DNA from: Cephalotrichum gorgonifer | Lineage: Eukaryota > Ascomycota > Sordariomycetes > Microascales > Microascaceae | Direction: 5' to 3' | Assembly: GCA_900312665.1 (NCBI GenBank) | Contig: ONZQ02000001.1 | Location: 4,152,346-4,216,345 of the forward strand | DNA: 64,000 nt | In this document: positions 22,286 through 34,511 of the stretch, one piece after another | Layout: the number at the start of each line of letters is the position of its first letter | How positions within the stretch are numbered: the first letter of the stretch is position 1 | The notes under the pieces: model-generated | What the model was told of the DNA's origin: nothing | The model's input: the letters and a program-made list of their open reading frames with translations, nothing else | Database searches by the model: none | Position numbers and translations under genes: made by a program

Positions 22286-23600
22286 GTTTGATTCGTGTTA
22301 TGGACATAGAGCGGACGAGAGAATCCGTTCTGGTTTGGAAGAAGAAGAGTGCTTAGGATGATGGAGGAGCACCCTCCCGAGAGTATTTACATGTACAGCA
22401 GACTACATTACGGCCAGGTCCGTTACCAGAGAACCCCTGCCTAACTTCCTCATCAGGAACTTCCCCGGGGGGCTACCCCGCGTTTCTAGAGATAGCCCCA
22501 ACGCTAAGGGCAGAGCGGCGATAGTGTACGTATCGTAATTACCGATATCTGTTCTAACTTGGGCGCGCATGAGTACTGGGGACTTGCCAGAGATACCTCC
22601 GCATGGTCTTTGACGTCATGGGGCTGTTCACAGTTACACTACGCGTGCTTGAACGGGGTGGAGCTAGTCTATAGTGCGATTACGACGCAGATGGTTGGTC
22701 CGCGTCTGCAAAGGGTCGAAGATAGGCATTCCAGGTGGCGGGGTTTCGGTCCCTTAGTGTTTGCAAGGGGTTATGATATGCTTTTAGAAACAGATAAGCC
22801 TGGGGTACTTGCGCTTGTGATTGTAACCTTTACGGTCCGCTACATGGAGGTGGGTAAAGGAGCTTTGCCGATCTTTGACTCCGATTCGAACGAGCGAGTA
22901 ATATGCTTGCGAAGCCGCGGAACAGGTCGGTGGTGTCAAATTAGCGCGGGGCGGGCGCCGGAGGTGGGTCCGAGCCGGCAGGTAGATCGGGTCGGCGCCC
23001 TGTGGTCCGAGCTTTCCGTTAGCTGCCGGAGATCGCGCGGATTTGTGAGTACCTGAAGGGAGTACGAAAGCGACACTGCTAGGCAGGGAGGGCTGATGTC
23101 ACCCTACCTAGCTAACGGATTATGCTTCTTGTCAGCCTGACTAAAACCGAAAAGTAACACGAATCTACAAACTTGTTGCTCAGAAGAGCTCTATCGGGAG
23201 CCTTGCAGAACGCTAAGACCACGGAAATATCCGGGTCTGCCCATATCGGTTCCCCGCTCTCGTGCCTTTACTTGCTCGAGAGATATCTGCTTTGATAGCA
23301 GGAAAGGACGGGGGTGATACGAGGGCATTATGATGAGATAATATTGGCCATTGGATGCCGCCAACCGCTGCTGAACGTACAGGTGCATCCACTATCACTT
23401 GTAATCTTTGCTTCGTATATTCATCAAATCATACATCGACTTGTCTAACTGCTACACAAGCTGCGTCGATATTTTGTCATGCTCTGCTCCAACGCTCCGG
23501 TCGATGCAAAAGCACATGGCCCTCGACCCGCCAGACGCTCTTATCGATCGACCTTATCGCCCGTATGGACCCGGTCACTCCCCTTCCTCCACCCCTAGGG
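22286..23600. other. Intergenic, 1.3 kb
   Basis: Upstream region of the permease and downstream region of the thioredoxin-like gene. One plus-strand frame of about 165 codons (22559-23056) is open but starts at a TTG, is Arg/Trp/Gly-rich and resembles nothing I know. No supported gene. Confidence 0.5.
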
Positions 23601-24632
23601 TCAAGAGCCCATCCCCAAAACTTTTCTTAGCTTAGGTATCTCGGTATGGTCCCTCGTCGTCCTCATCCGATGACACCACACCACCTTCTTCACCCCAGGG
23701 CCGTACTCCCCATCGGGCCCCTCTTCCTTCCCCTCCCCGCCCGCTGGCACCTCAAGGATAGGCGACATCAGGTCCACTGGCTCAAAGAGGAACTCGCCGC
23801 CCACCTGCCTGTGATCCCCGCTCCTCGTCGCCATCCCGGCCGGGACCTGCTTCAGCCCCTGAAAGACGCTCGCGACCACGTTCGACACCATGGATCGGCG
23901 GATGTACGACGGGCGGGTGCCCAGCGTGAGCGTCTTGACCATGCCTAGCGCATCGAACAGCTCGCGGCTGGGATCGGTGTATATTGGGAAGGGACAGTCG
24001 GTCGCTTCAGTGTACATTTGGATCAAGCCCGGGTCGCCGCAGCCTATTACGACGATGGAGGCGCTGACGGGGAGACGGAGGAGGTCGTGGGTAGTGATGG
24101 ACTCGCACAGGGTGCGGAGGTAATCCTGGCAGTTCTGGTTTGCCCCCGTTAGTTTAGATGATCGCCAATCCCCTCTCGAGGCAAAGGGAGGGGAGAGGGC
24201 GGGGTATGGTACGTACGCCGCAGAAGAAATGCCGTATGAAGATGACGAGGACCCTGCGCGCCGAGTTCTTGCCGTTGTACAGGCTCCTAAACGTGCGTGA
24301 TCTCCCTTCCTTGTCCAGAACCAGGTGATCCTCCAGCTTCTTCAGTGTCTCGGCGGTCGGGAGCTCATCGTTCGTGGTCACCTCGCCATCGAAGTCTTTC
24401 GGCTGCTCGGCGTCGACCTCGGAATGCTTCTGCGGCGTCGGTGCCCGTTGGTTACTGGTGTCGGTCTGCAACGCGGGGAGCGACGCGGTATCGGCCGATC
24501 GACGAGGCGTTGACGTCGCTGACACCTTGGCTGTCATCGGGTCAGCTCTGTCAGCTTGTGCCGCACCCGGGCCGGGAGAATGTAAGTAGGGTACTTACCG
24601 GCAGCGTTGGCCGTGTCTGTATTAGTGGCCAT
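23601..24632 (-). CDS. Thioredoxin-fold AhpC/TSA-type (PRXL2/FAM213-like) protein
   Basis: Minus-strand exons 24632-24599, 24530-24217 and 24134-23601, with introns of 68 and 82 nt, give 293 residues. The first 65 residues are Ser/Thr/Pro-rich and disordered. The thioredoxin fold starts at about residue 70; its redox motif reads FIRHFFCGNCQDYL, with Cys115 and Cys118 forming CxxC. The exon 2/exon 3 junction falls inside that motif, and joining restores it. Then come SIVVIGCGDPGLIQMYTEAT-like sequence, CPFPIYTDPSRELFDALGM and GGEFLFEP. Family members are assumed to be thiol reductases or peroxidases. No organelle signal is obvious. A start at the ATG in exon 2 (24537) would lose only about 12 residues. 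Confidence 0.87.
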
Positions 24633-26335
24633 CGTAATGATAATGCGGGTGGGGTTTTGGGGTGCGAAATGCCGCTTTGCGAAGAGTCGACGGTGTTTTC
24701 GGGTGGGGTGCAACAGCTGGGGAAAGGATGCAGCACCACTTGCTCTGTGGAAAAGGGTTCGGTCCGAGTTTAATAGGTTAGGGCCGCCTGAACGCGGGGT
24801 GCCACACACAACGCGCGCTGAGAGCTGAGACGACGACACCAGCCCCTCAAACTCAAACTAACTGCCTTCGTCCTGTGAAGCAAGGGAGACGAGGAAAATG
24901 ACGAGAGGAATGAGGGGTACCATATGCAAGGCCTCGGCCGAAAGCGTTCTAGAAAAGCCCAAGGTCCGAAAGGGGATGTTTTCCAGCCTTTGCCGCCCAC
25001 CCGTAACCCGTAGCTTGCAGGACCCTGAACCCTGGAACCCGAACAGACCCTGAACCCTGGAACCAAAGTTTCCATCATGGCCGCGGCAGGAAAACTCGAG
25101 CGCCTTTAGATTCGGGTGCGGGTAGAACGGCCAAGCCAAGTTCGCCAGAACCGGTGGCCGGCTTCTCTCAAAGGGTCTGGTCTGTCACGGCGATCTAATG
25201 AATCTGAAGCACGTTTGAAGGGTTTCCGAACCCAGGCACCTAACGCAAACCATGAACGTCATCGCTTCCTACCAATTGGTTGTGTGAGTCCATGTAGAGA
25301 ACGATGAAGTCTAGAACTGGGCAGGGATTATTGCGAAAATATCCCTGTTTGGAGCTTGGGCTCCCTCCTCATGCAAGTAATAATACCTCACCCACCCACC
25401 CTGTCCTGCAGGCTCCATCCGAGCCACGGGTGTCGGGCCGCATCAACGGGATGGTTCCTATCCATTGCTTCTACTTCCCGGGGGGACCACTTACCCTTAA
25501 GAAGGGTCTAGCCCTCTCCTCCAGTTGTCCTGCTGCGTTTCTAATCCCCTCGCTTGGTTGGCCCTATCCCAAACAGGCTTCATGCCAGTGAAACCAACCC
25601 TGTGGGAGGACTACCCCGCGTTTCGATGCCTCAGATCCTCCCAGGCACAACCCTGGCGGCCTCCGGCATCTGGTCTCTAACTTCTGGCTTTGGCATCCTC
25701 GCTCTTCCTTTCCCGATACTTCCTACCCACCTTGTCGGCTAGGGACGATCATAGTCCTACTACGCCGTACAAGGGTTCTGCCATCAGTCCCACCGGGGTC
25801 GGAGCTGGGGTGATCTAGACCACTTTATGTGCTCCTTTCCAGAATCTCGGGGATGGATAGGAGGATGAACCTCACTACATGTACTTTTCACCACACGGCA
25901 AGGTGTAAATGCTACTGACCGGACTAGTGGAGCCAATCCCGGCACTGCCGGCCTCTCGCTCCCGTAAAGTACGGAGCACTGACCGGCCGGATCGGGATCG
26001 AAACTATTATACCATTTAAAGGTGAAAGAAAAAGGTTGATGACTCGTCATAGAGCTCAAGGGTAGCCTGGCTAAAATTTGAGATACATTTGGTTCTTACT
26101 CATTTCCTGCCAGCATCGATGTGATTTATCCAGACTTGATACTGTTACGTCTTCGACAGGGAAGTCACCTCATCACACGAGAGGCAGACCTCGGGAGCAC
26201 CTTCCTCTACATAGAACCCCACCTCCCACCACCCACCACTGCTAGCATTCGATGGGAGCGCCTTCCTTATAAAGTGCGTGTATCATGACCTAGTCGTGAT
26301 CATTACTAGAAACTTGATGACATTTTGATTCCTTT
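24633..26335. other. Intergenic, 1.7 kb
   Basis: Promoter of the thioredoxin-like gene on the left, then nothing recognisable. It contains an imperfect tandem duplication at 25021-25064 and a small inverted repeat ACCCTT/AAGGGT near 25493-25507. Confidence 0.5.
25021..25064. repeat. Direct repeat, 19-bp unit at 25-bp spacing
   Basis: GACCCTGAACCCTGGAACC occurs at 25021-25039 and again at 25046-25064. It lies in the presumed promoter side of the thioredoxin-like gene about 400 nt upstream of its start. It may be slippage or a paired protein site. Confidence 0.75.
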
Positions 26336-27384
26336 ATGGTGAAGAGCCAACATTCACCTACACCCCCTTCGCTAGATACAAGCAAACTCCAGATCCATTT
26401 CGAGACAATTTCCACCGTATTTTGCGACGAGAACAACTGCGAGGCTAGCGAAATGTCCCTCCTCACCCGCCTCCAGACCACCGAGGCTATAAAGGACAAC
26501 GATACCTCCGATACCCAGGCCCCTAGGTCCCCCGGCGAGGAGAAGCTCGACCCGCGGACTAGGATGATGAAAGAAATCCAAGCCATGCTGGATGAGTATA
26601 GTATCTCAGGCTCAGCTGACGACAATACGTTGACGACGAGAGATTCGCCGGATAACTTGTCACTTAAGCTGAAGAGTAAGTATGGGGCCTCGAACTGACA
26701 GTCTACTCATGATCCTCGTCCTCGTCCCACCATTATCTCGCACCCGGGGATGAAGTACTAATCCCGGATGAAAAGACGATTTTGTTACGTGGGGTGGGAT
26801 CCAGTACGCCACATCCGTTGACAACCTTGTCTCCGCCAGCCATGCCCTCGCGCAGCGCGTCGAAACTATGACCGTCAATGAGCAGCGCATCGTCGATGAA
26901 GTTACTGCCGCCCACGAAGACTTTGCGTACCCTCTGGGTGCCTCTCTTGTCCAGCAGGAGAGATCGGGAGTTCCCACCGGGGAGGCCACGACACTTGACG
27001 AGGCCGCAGCCTCCTTCCGGCAGCGCCTGGTGGAGGCCGACAAGGAGCTTGAGTGTCTTTGGGGAGACTGGAGCCGTTCGTAGGACGAGGTCACCAGCAC
27101 AGCACGGGCGCTTTCCTCTGGTGGCCTCGGCAGTCTTGATAAGGGTGCGCGGATTCCGGACGAATTCGCTAGGTTCGTCCAAGGAGAACTCGAGTCTTTC
27201 CGCAAGACTTGCGACGCCGATTTGGAGAAGATGGAGGGCCTCGAACAGGTAAGTATGGACGCCTTATCCAAAGATAGCGGGGTCTTCTCAGACACCCAGA
27301 GTTGATAAACTCTACTAGGAGTTCAAAGAGCAGCTTCAGGGCCAGCTCTCCGACTACCTCAAGTGTCTTATTGCAGATCTCTGA
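26336..27384 (+). pseudogene. Coiled-coil protein gene interrupted by an in-frame TAG
   Basis: Three exons can be read: 26336-26675, 26776-27248 and 27319-27384. Introns are 100 nt (GTAAGT donor, CTAAT branch-like site, AAG acceptor) and 70 nt (GTAAGT donor, CTACTAG acceptor); all phases agree. The frame gives 292 codons but codon 216 (27081-27083) is TAG. Downstream the frame stays open and protein-like (DEVTSTARALSSGG, FVQGELESFRKTCDADLEKM, EFKEQLQGQLSDYLK), with a normal stop at the end. The N-terminal half has a Ser/Thr/Asp-rich region and a helix (RTRMMKEIQAMLDEYSI). The central part is helical and acidic. No family recognised. CAG to TAG is a C-to-T change in a CpA context, the type made by repeat-induced point mutation. 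A 54-nt in-frame intron (27030-27083) ending exactly at the TAG is a weaker alternative, as its donor is poor. Confidence 0.6.
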
Positions 27385-30300
27385 GTCGCCGAGTGCTTCG
27401 CCAAGCAACTTGGAGGAAGAGGGATGTATGATTTCGAATTACACCACTCAGATTTGAAGGCTATCAAAGGGGCGGAAACGAAAAATCCATAGTCGTCGGT
27501 GTTCTTGTTCCCGCAAAGTAGTAGATGGGCTCATCATGGGTTTGCGTCCATTCCTCGTTTATGGAGGAGACCACTACAGAGCGTCATCCGGGTCGCTTCC
27601 GCTCCAGCTGGCGGGCGTTTTTTCTAGGTGGAGAGAGGGACCCCAGGGTAGAGTCGAAGTTCTGCGATGTTCGTTCAATTTAGTATCTAGCACCTCTTCC
27701 AGCCAGAGCATACCCAAGCCCCCACAAGAGGACTCAGGCCGAATAAAAGTTGCCGGAGGCCGCTGGTCCTTCTTCGTGCTCTTTTTCGGTATGTGCATAC
27801 TCGTGCTAAGGATACCCACTCCATCCATATTCTCCATACAGCGTAGATATTCTCCGCATATATCGGTGTTCACAGTTGACCAGTCGATAGCCGTCACGAA
27901 TCATACATAGACTTGTTTCGACTCTAGAGAACTCAGTGTGGCGTCTACCGCAGCTATATGTATCCACAGACAAAGTCTTATTACTATCTGTGAATCTCGA
28001 AGAATTCAGCCCATTGGGATGCTTTACGCGAGCGTACATAGGGCGTTCTGGGAAGTCGCCCGGTCCGGCCCACGCCCTCGTTGGCATTCAAACCTGAGGA
28101 ACGACTCCGTTCTTAACCGAAACGTACAAATTCTCGCTACCGGGCGTGGCGAAATAGAGCCTCTACCGCAATGCCAAGCCAGACTGGAGAAGGGTTTGTC
28201 CACTCCTCCAGTCTCGAGTAAGAAATATTTCTGGTATCCCCTCGGTCAGCATCTGCGCTATCCCATTTTGACCACGTCTAATGTTGCGAGCATAGACTAG
28301 TCAGGGGTACAACTCGGCATGGCGTCCGGGAGGGCGCCGGCCCGTTCAGCCAGTCGAAGGCGTCCTCGTGTAACTATGGGTTGGCCCTGAGAGTTGGTAT
28401 CGTTACAAATCAAAGCATCAATCACAGAACTCTCATCACTTCCGTACGAGTAGTATGGAGTGATCCAGAACTGAGGCATCACCTGCCCCAGATCTTCGAC
28501 TAGCAATAATACTCGCTGGCGGTAGATTCTGGGTCTTGACACACACCGTATGCATGTGGGTCGTCGCGTCAATTAGACAGGACATTGACTCCGCCATCTT
28601 CAGTTAGCCCGTCGGCCCCCCCCCTGGATCTGGATGGTACTCTGCCATAACTGGGGCGGCTGAGTATTATGGCGGGAACCGAGTGGGGACGGTGTACTAT
28701 TATTGATTATGAACTCGCCCGCCTCAGCGTCCGCCTCATTACATCCCCCTGGGACACGTTCATCTCGATTTCGCTTCAGTTGGCTTATACGAGGACAAGG
28801 GATCTGTGCGCAGTAGTGCATTATACCACTTACGTACATCCCTCCAGCCAATCTCCCGCGCTAAATGTTCATCTCTACTTCTCATGTGATCTGAGCTTCG
28901 TAGTACAGAATCCCCATGTCCAGGTTGGCAAGCCGACCTTCAGCCTCGGAGCAGCAATGATGGCCACAGTATTTATTTTTCGTATTGTTGGATTTTTGGT
29001 TGCAAACATCCGCAGAGCATGAATTCTCTCTGATACTCTATTCAAATTGTTGCGTCACTTTCTCGAGTTTGGAGCTGGACGTGGGGTGTTCTATATATTA
29101 GTGTAGGAAGGCTTAGAGGCGGCTGTCTTGTCTTGTCCTCTCCCACACCCGTGACATGACAAAGAGCGGTGACCTGTTGTGGCCCTGCTGTCTAGGTTCA
29201 TGGTTGCTCTTGATCATGGGCACATGAGGGGTACTAGTAAAAAGCTAGTTTCGTTAGCAAATCAAAAGCGGCAGGATGCTAGTATGTACTTACAAGGATA
29301 CAAAGTACTTGGTTGGGACGATCATGATAGCGATATGGAGCTCAACGCTGGTGGCCCAAGCTCCTCAACATTCTCCGGACCGGAGGTGGTTCGCCTTGAC
29401 TCACCTCACAGCTGAGCCTCAAACCCCTGAGGCTCAACCCCCTGAGTCCACCGATTGGAATATTTTGATACTCGCGAGGTACATACCCCAAGTTACTGAC
29501 ATCTGAACACACCAAATAAGTACTGTAGAATATTGTATACAGACAAAGTATGCAGCAATTGCGACACCCGCGACGGTAGGTATTCCTAGGTGGAATGTGG
29601 CCGGTCTGGTAGAGCGATCGAGGAAGCTTGCCTCGCTGACAGCTGCGAGGGCACGCTAACACAGAAATACGACGACCTGACCTGGGGGACAGACCCGAGA
29701 CACACATTTCACCGACACACCCCTGCAGGCTGCTGCACCTCAACGCCCGGCTATTATTACTAGTACAAGTAGTAGGAGTACGTACCGACACGGTAGTAGG
29801 CAGGCCCCGCCTTCCCCAACCAAGGTGTCCGTAGTATCCACCCATACAGACGGCAGGGTCACCCTCCTTCGTGAACTTTCTGGCCTGACATCCGTCGGGA
29901 GCACTGGTAACACAGACATATGGTAGAACATGGCTTGAACCTTGGGTTTTGCAGTAGTCCGGAGGAAGTACTGTACTCGTACCTCAACCAGCCCCCGCTC
30001 GTTCCGTCTCCTCAGGAACGAGGGGCTCGTACTCGTAGTACTTGTATCCGGATATTAGGGATAGATGATTCAGCTTCCCCCCTTCGTCTCTTCTCTTCTC
30101 AGTTGTTTCTCGCACGAAGTGGTCTCATCTTTTATCATTCTCCTCCATAGTCCTTCTTCCGTTCTCAAACTGCTTTCACCCACCATCCAACCCGCCCTAG
30201 CTAAAAGCTTACTACTCTCTCTCTCTCTACCCTCATCCTCAATTATACCGCCGTTTCACACAGCTCTCTTCCGATTGAGCGGTCTACACTACTCTTCACA

Positions 30301-30395
30301 CCGATCCATCACTACTTGTTTTCGTGACTAGAGCACCCCAAGCAACCCGGACTACTCCATACTCCAACCAAACCCTCCAAATCGTAACCGCAAAC
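27385..30395. other. Gene-free block, 3.0 kb
   Basis: No recognisable coding sequence on either strand. Short palindromic words recur here (28444-28455, 29763-29786, 30026-30046). The last 300 nt before 30396 are CT-rich and likely form the leader of the next gene. Could be promoter-poor spacer or a decayed mobile element, but no terminal repeats or transposase remnants were seen. Confidence 0.5.
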
Positions 30396-30897
30396 ATGTC
30401 GAGAGTCACCGCCCCCGCCTCCAAACTCTCTCGCTCCATCGGCTCCACAACCGCCCGGCCCTCCGTCGATGTTCCCGGCGTATCCTTACTTCCCAAGTAT
30501 GCCGAGCTCCTCCGCAACCGCAAAACACCTAGGGAGTACTTGGACGTATGTTAAACCCCTCCCTCTTCTTTTACTACACTATGGACCGCACCCTAACAAC
30601 GATATTGTCTAGTCCCACTCCCACAATCGCCATCTAACAACCCGTCGCATCCCTGCCGAGGTGCACTCGAATCCTGTCCACATCCCAACTCACGCGCCCG
30701 TTACCTCCGCGGTGCGCCGGACCCCCGTCCCCCTCCTCTTCAACCCCCGCCACCATCAGGTTGCGGAGGCGGCGGAGCCGCCGCACACGCCTAAGGTTGT
30801 TTTCGTCTCAGAGAACCAGAAGAACGTAAACGACTACCTGGATGGGATCGACAAGATCGACGTGGACGAGGCGGCGATGAAGGCTCACAGGACTTAG
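30396..30897 (+). CDS. Small two-exon protein of unknown function
   Basis: Exons 30396-30545 and 30613-30897 with a 67-nt intron (GTATGT donor, GTCTAG acceptor, phase 0) give 144 residues. Residues 1-25 are Ser/Thr/Arg-rich (MSRVTAPASKLSRSIGSTTA) and could be a mitochondrial presequence. Then PKYAELLRNRKTPREYLD, a His/Pro-rich middle (HSHNRHLTTRRIP, PVHIPTHAP) and an acidic tail (NVNDYLDGIDKIDVDEAAMK). I recognise no domain. The good splice signals, an exon junction that preserves frame, and a CT-rich leader support it as a gene. The positively charged, acid-poor N-terminus fits import into mitochondria, which is only inference. Confidence 0.7.
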
Positions 30898-31540
30898 TTG
30901 CGGCTGGAACGCGAGAACGGGGACTTGGACGACTTATATCATGACCTCTTTTTGGGACGTTTTCGTTCGGGACGGAAACGGAGTAAGCGGGGCAGCACGG
31001 ACGGGATTTGTTTTTCTTCCCCCGACCAAGCAATGTTTCCCTGCGTCTTGGCATTTCTTGAGAGCCATCACTATTCTGGGAGAGAAACGTCCGCCTCCTA
31101 GCAATGTTTAGGCTGGGAAATTCCTATTCGGATGCACGGAACAGCGAAAATGGGGGGAGGCTGATTTCCTTTGGGCTACGATATTCTTATTTAATAGCGG
31201 CTAGACTCTAGGTCTTGGCCGGCGGACTGCCGAATCTGGGAACGCATTCATTTTCTTACTATCAGTCCTACCATTCCTGATCCTATTATCGCGCCCCGTA
31301 ATACTTGTACGCATGGTAACAACGTGACACATGGTCTACCCATTAACATGAAAAAAAAAAGTCCATTTCATTTTGTAGTATGGCTTTGCCCTTGTCACTC
31401 TGGCGCAAAGTTATGGGTATCCACCCTCAATACACCGTATTCCCCAAGTAAGCATCACTGAATCTACCACTAAAGACCGCTGGCCCAAACACTGTCCCCT
31501 CGAGGCGGCGCCCCCCCGCGCCATTTTCTCGTTTCTTCCG
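30898..31540. other. Intergenic, 640 bp, convergent genes
   Basis: Lies between the 3' ends of the small protein gene (+) and Rae1 (-). An ATACTTGTAC word lies at 31301-31310 and an A run at 31351-31360. No gene seen. Confidence 0.55.
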
Positions 31541-32721
31541 TTACTTCGCCCTCCTCGTAGTCGGCCTAGGCTTACACTCCTCCGGGTCGACGGGATGCAG
31601 CATCACCTTGATGGGATACTGTGCCGTGTTGTGTTGGTACCCCTTGCTCCAGTCGTACGAGATGGCGTAGGCGAAGATGCTGCCCGTCTTGTTAAAGGTG
31701 GTGGCCACGATGGAGCCTCCGACGGTGGGGTATCCCTTGAGGCGGTGCTTGGCGTCCTTGTCCCAGAAGTGGAAGGTGCCGTCGGACCCAGCGGTGCTGA
31801 AGGTACCGTAGGTTGGGTGGAAAGAAATGTCGTTGACGGCATGAACCTGGACAACGTTGTTCTGGGCAGGATCACGGTGGCACTTGAAGGAGAAGTTGGA
31901 GCTGCAGGCAAGGATAGTTATTAGCTTTGTGCTTGTAAATTGTCCGGGACTATGCGCACGGGTTCTCTGGTGGAAGAAGGAGAAGAGAAAAAAACATACC
32001 TGCTGTCTTTGTCCTCGACGTATTGGATCGCACAACGACCCTCAATGCTGCCAATAGCGAAGCCCGCGGAGTCCGTGAAACAACTGACCACCTTCGTCTG
32101 CCACTTAAGCGGGCTCTGCATCGTCTTGTAGAACTTGGTCGGGTTCTTCAGGTCCACGACGTTAATGTACCGGTCGGCGGTGCCGATGACGAGCAGGTTG
32201 TCCCGGACGTCCATCGCGTACACGCGCTCCTGGCAGCTGAGGACGCCGGCGGGCTGTGGTGACCTCAGGTCCCAGTACTTGACGGTCTTATCCCAGGACC
32301 CCGAGACCACCATGGTCCCGTTGCCGCTCTCGAAGAAGCGCACGGAGCGCACCGGCTGGTCGTGGCTGCCGACCTGCGCCGTCTGGCCGGTGGCGATGTC
32401 GCAGACCTTGACCTGGTTGTCGGCGGCGCCCGACGCGATTTTGGCGCCGTCCTTGGACCAGTCGCAGCTGAGCACGGGGGCGGCGTGCTCGTAGGAGTGT
32501 CGGCCCTCGCTCTGGCCGTTGGCTGCTACCTCGTAGATGCGGACCTTCTTGTCCCAGCTGGCCACGGCGAGGAAATCCGTGTTCCCGGGGGCCGGGGAGA
32601 AGGAGATGTCCGAGATGCTGTCCTCCGGGGGGTTCGAGAGCGTGACATCCTTGCTGAGGTCGCCGAGGGTCTGAGACGTCGACGCGGACGTGCTGGCGGT
32701 GGATCCGAAGAGGCCAGCCAT
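31541..32721 (-). CDS. RAE1: Rae1/Gle2 WD40 mRNA export factor
   Basis: Minus-strand exons 32721-32000 and 31901-31541 with a 98-nt intron (GTATGT donor, CTGCAG acceptor, phase 2) give 360 residues, the family's usual length. The start MAGLFGSTAS is followed by NPPEDSISDISFSP, then WD-like repeats with VASWDKKVRIYEV, VLSCDWSKDGAKIASGAADN, SGSWDKTVKYWDLRSPQP and FSTAGSDGTFHFWDKDAKHR. The segment QSPLKWQTKVVSCFTDSAGF and GSIEGRCAIQYV are typical of Rae1/Gle2. The protein forms a seven-bladed propeller that binds the GLEBS motif of Nup98-type nucleoporins at nuclear pores and supports poly(A) RNA export. The related checkpoint protein Bub3 is shorter and lacks these segments. Confidence 0.96.
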
Positions 32722-34511
32722 CTTTGGCGGCTATGGTGGGGTGCGGCCGCTTATTCTATGTGGTCGTGTTTGCTGTTTGGGCAGATGAGACGAGGTATCG
32801 GGTGCGGGGACGGGCGGATGTCGAGGAACTCGAGGGGTGGTGGGAATAGGTGGGAGAGAAGAGGTTAGACGGTGGACGCTGGGCCGGTCGGGCGCTCTAT
32901 CACTCGAGTCTCACGGAAGCTTCCGATATGGCGTAGTCCCAGTTGGAAGGAAATTCGCGAAGCTCGTCGGTTAGATAATAGCGCAATTGGGGAGCGGAAG
33001 AGGGGAGGGTTTGATATATCCAGGACACAGGTCGGGCTTCCTCGATGGACTCGCAGGCACAAGGCAGCGAGGATGTGAAAAAGCACCCCGAATTTTCATT
33101 GGCCGACACGCCTCGAAGCTGAGAAGCTCCAGCGCGAGGCCTGCATCCGGTACCAGTTGCAGCCACACCATGCACCAGTTAGGACCCACCCACCAGCCCC
33201 ACGAGCCGCCCCACTGCAACCTACCATAAAAAAAGGAAAAATTCACCACTTCTCGATTCTCCTCTTCCCTTTTTCCCTTCTCATCATCTTCTGCTCTTCC
33301 CCCCTCGCCCAACAAATCGCTATCGAAGCTCACACACGGAGACATGGGCCTAAAAGCCCCTTGTCTCGGGTTTCCCCCTTTCAAGGGGAAATCGTCTCCG
33401 CGCTTCGGGAGAAAGTCCCCGGACAACCCCCTCCTCTTTTCTTCGGGAAGGTTGAGGGAACGTGGTAACGCGCCGCCATAGAAGCACCGCGGCTGACCTC
33501 TTGAAGAACCCGTCCCTTGTCTGGCGCTCCTCGGCCCCGATCCGCCGCTACATCGCTGTTTTTCCCCCTCCCCCCTCTTCTCTCGCCTTTCCGTTTGCGT
33601 CGCTGGGATAGGGAGGGTGCCGGGCACGATTGCGGGATGAAGATATGAGTCCCTGTGTTCCGGCCCTGACCGCCCCTGGTGTCGTGGATTGTGCGAGGTT
33701 GCGTGGGGGTGGCGGGCTTCGATGGTGTGAACGGACGTACGAGGCGCCTGGTGCTGGGGGCGTATGGGTTCTTTCGAGGACTTGTCGTCGAGGTAGAATA
33801 GTTATGCGATTGCTCGGGCGGTTCCGTCAGGGACTGTCTGAGTTACTCGATGGGGCTTATTCTTGGTGCGAGGGGGGGGCAGAAGATGATCGCTTTGTCT
33901 TTTATTATTACATTGACATATCCTCCGTTCGTCGGAAGAGCCGCTTCTCACCCAGCTGTTGGCTAGGACTGCGCCAAACTCTAGACCTCGTTGGAGGTCA
34001 TCTGCGTCCGAGGGCAACAGCGGCAACGAGGACGACTGCAACCACGGCGGGGTGTCAATACTGGGGGTTCTCTCAAGTTTGGTGATGAACCAAAATAGAG
34101 TCAAGCACTGAGGCACCCAAAGGGTGCCCAATGATGACCCAATGTTACACAGTTTCTGATGGACTTGACGAGAACCCCGTCGGTTGGTAAGTGGATTGGT
34201 TGTTGCATGTGTTTCATTATCACAGAACGGAATATTATCGCAATAGAGATCGATACTCGCATCGAAGTACAGGAGGATTACTACCTTGACTCAATATTAT
34301 ATATAAATGAAGAATAACACCTGCCCTCATGGTATCTGTCTACTCTAATACGCCTCGTTTCCTAAATCGAGTTGTGAATGTTCGCACCATGGCTCAGAGT
34401 CAGTCAACGACAAATCGCCCAACATAGGTATATAGAAGATACATCCCAGGGGACGTATGATGCCCACGCTCTAAACACAAAGGGGATGGTATTCGTCATT
34501 CAGCGCTTGCC
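32722..34511. other. Intergenic, 1.8 kb
   Basis: Promoter of Rae1 on the left, 3' UTR of the conserved fungal protein gene on the right. A minus-strand frame of about 218 codons (32971-33627) is open but low-complexity and unrecognised. CT-rich tracts at 33240-33320 and 33560-33600 may be promoter elements. No supported gene. Confidence 0.5.

Noticed and set aside
22559..23056. Plus-strand frame of 165 codons in the gap upstream of the permease
   Set aside because: Begins at TTG, no splice partners, no recognisable sequence; kept only as part of the intergenic note.
32971..33627. Minus-strand frame of 218 codons
   Set aside because: Gly/Arg/Glu low-complexity sequence in the Rae1 upstream region; no homology recognised.
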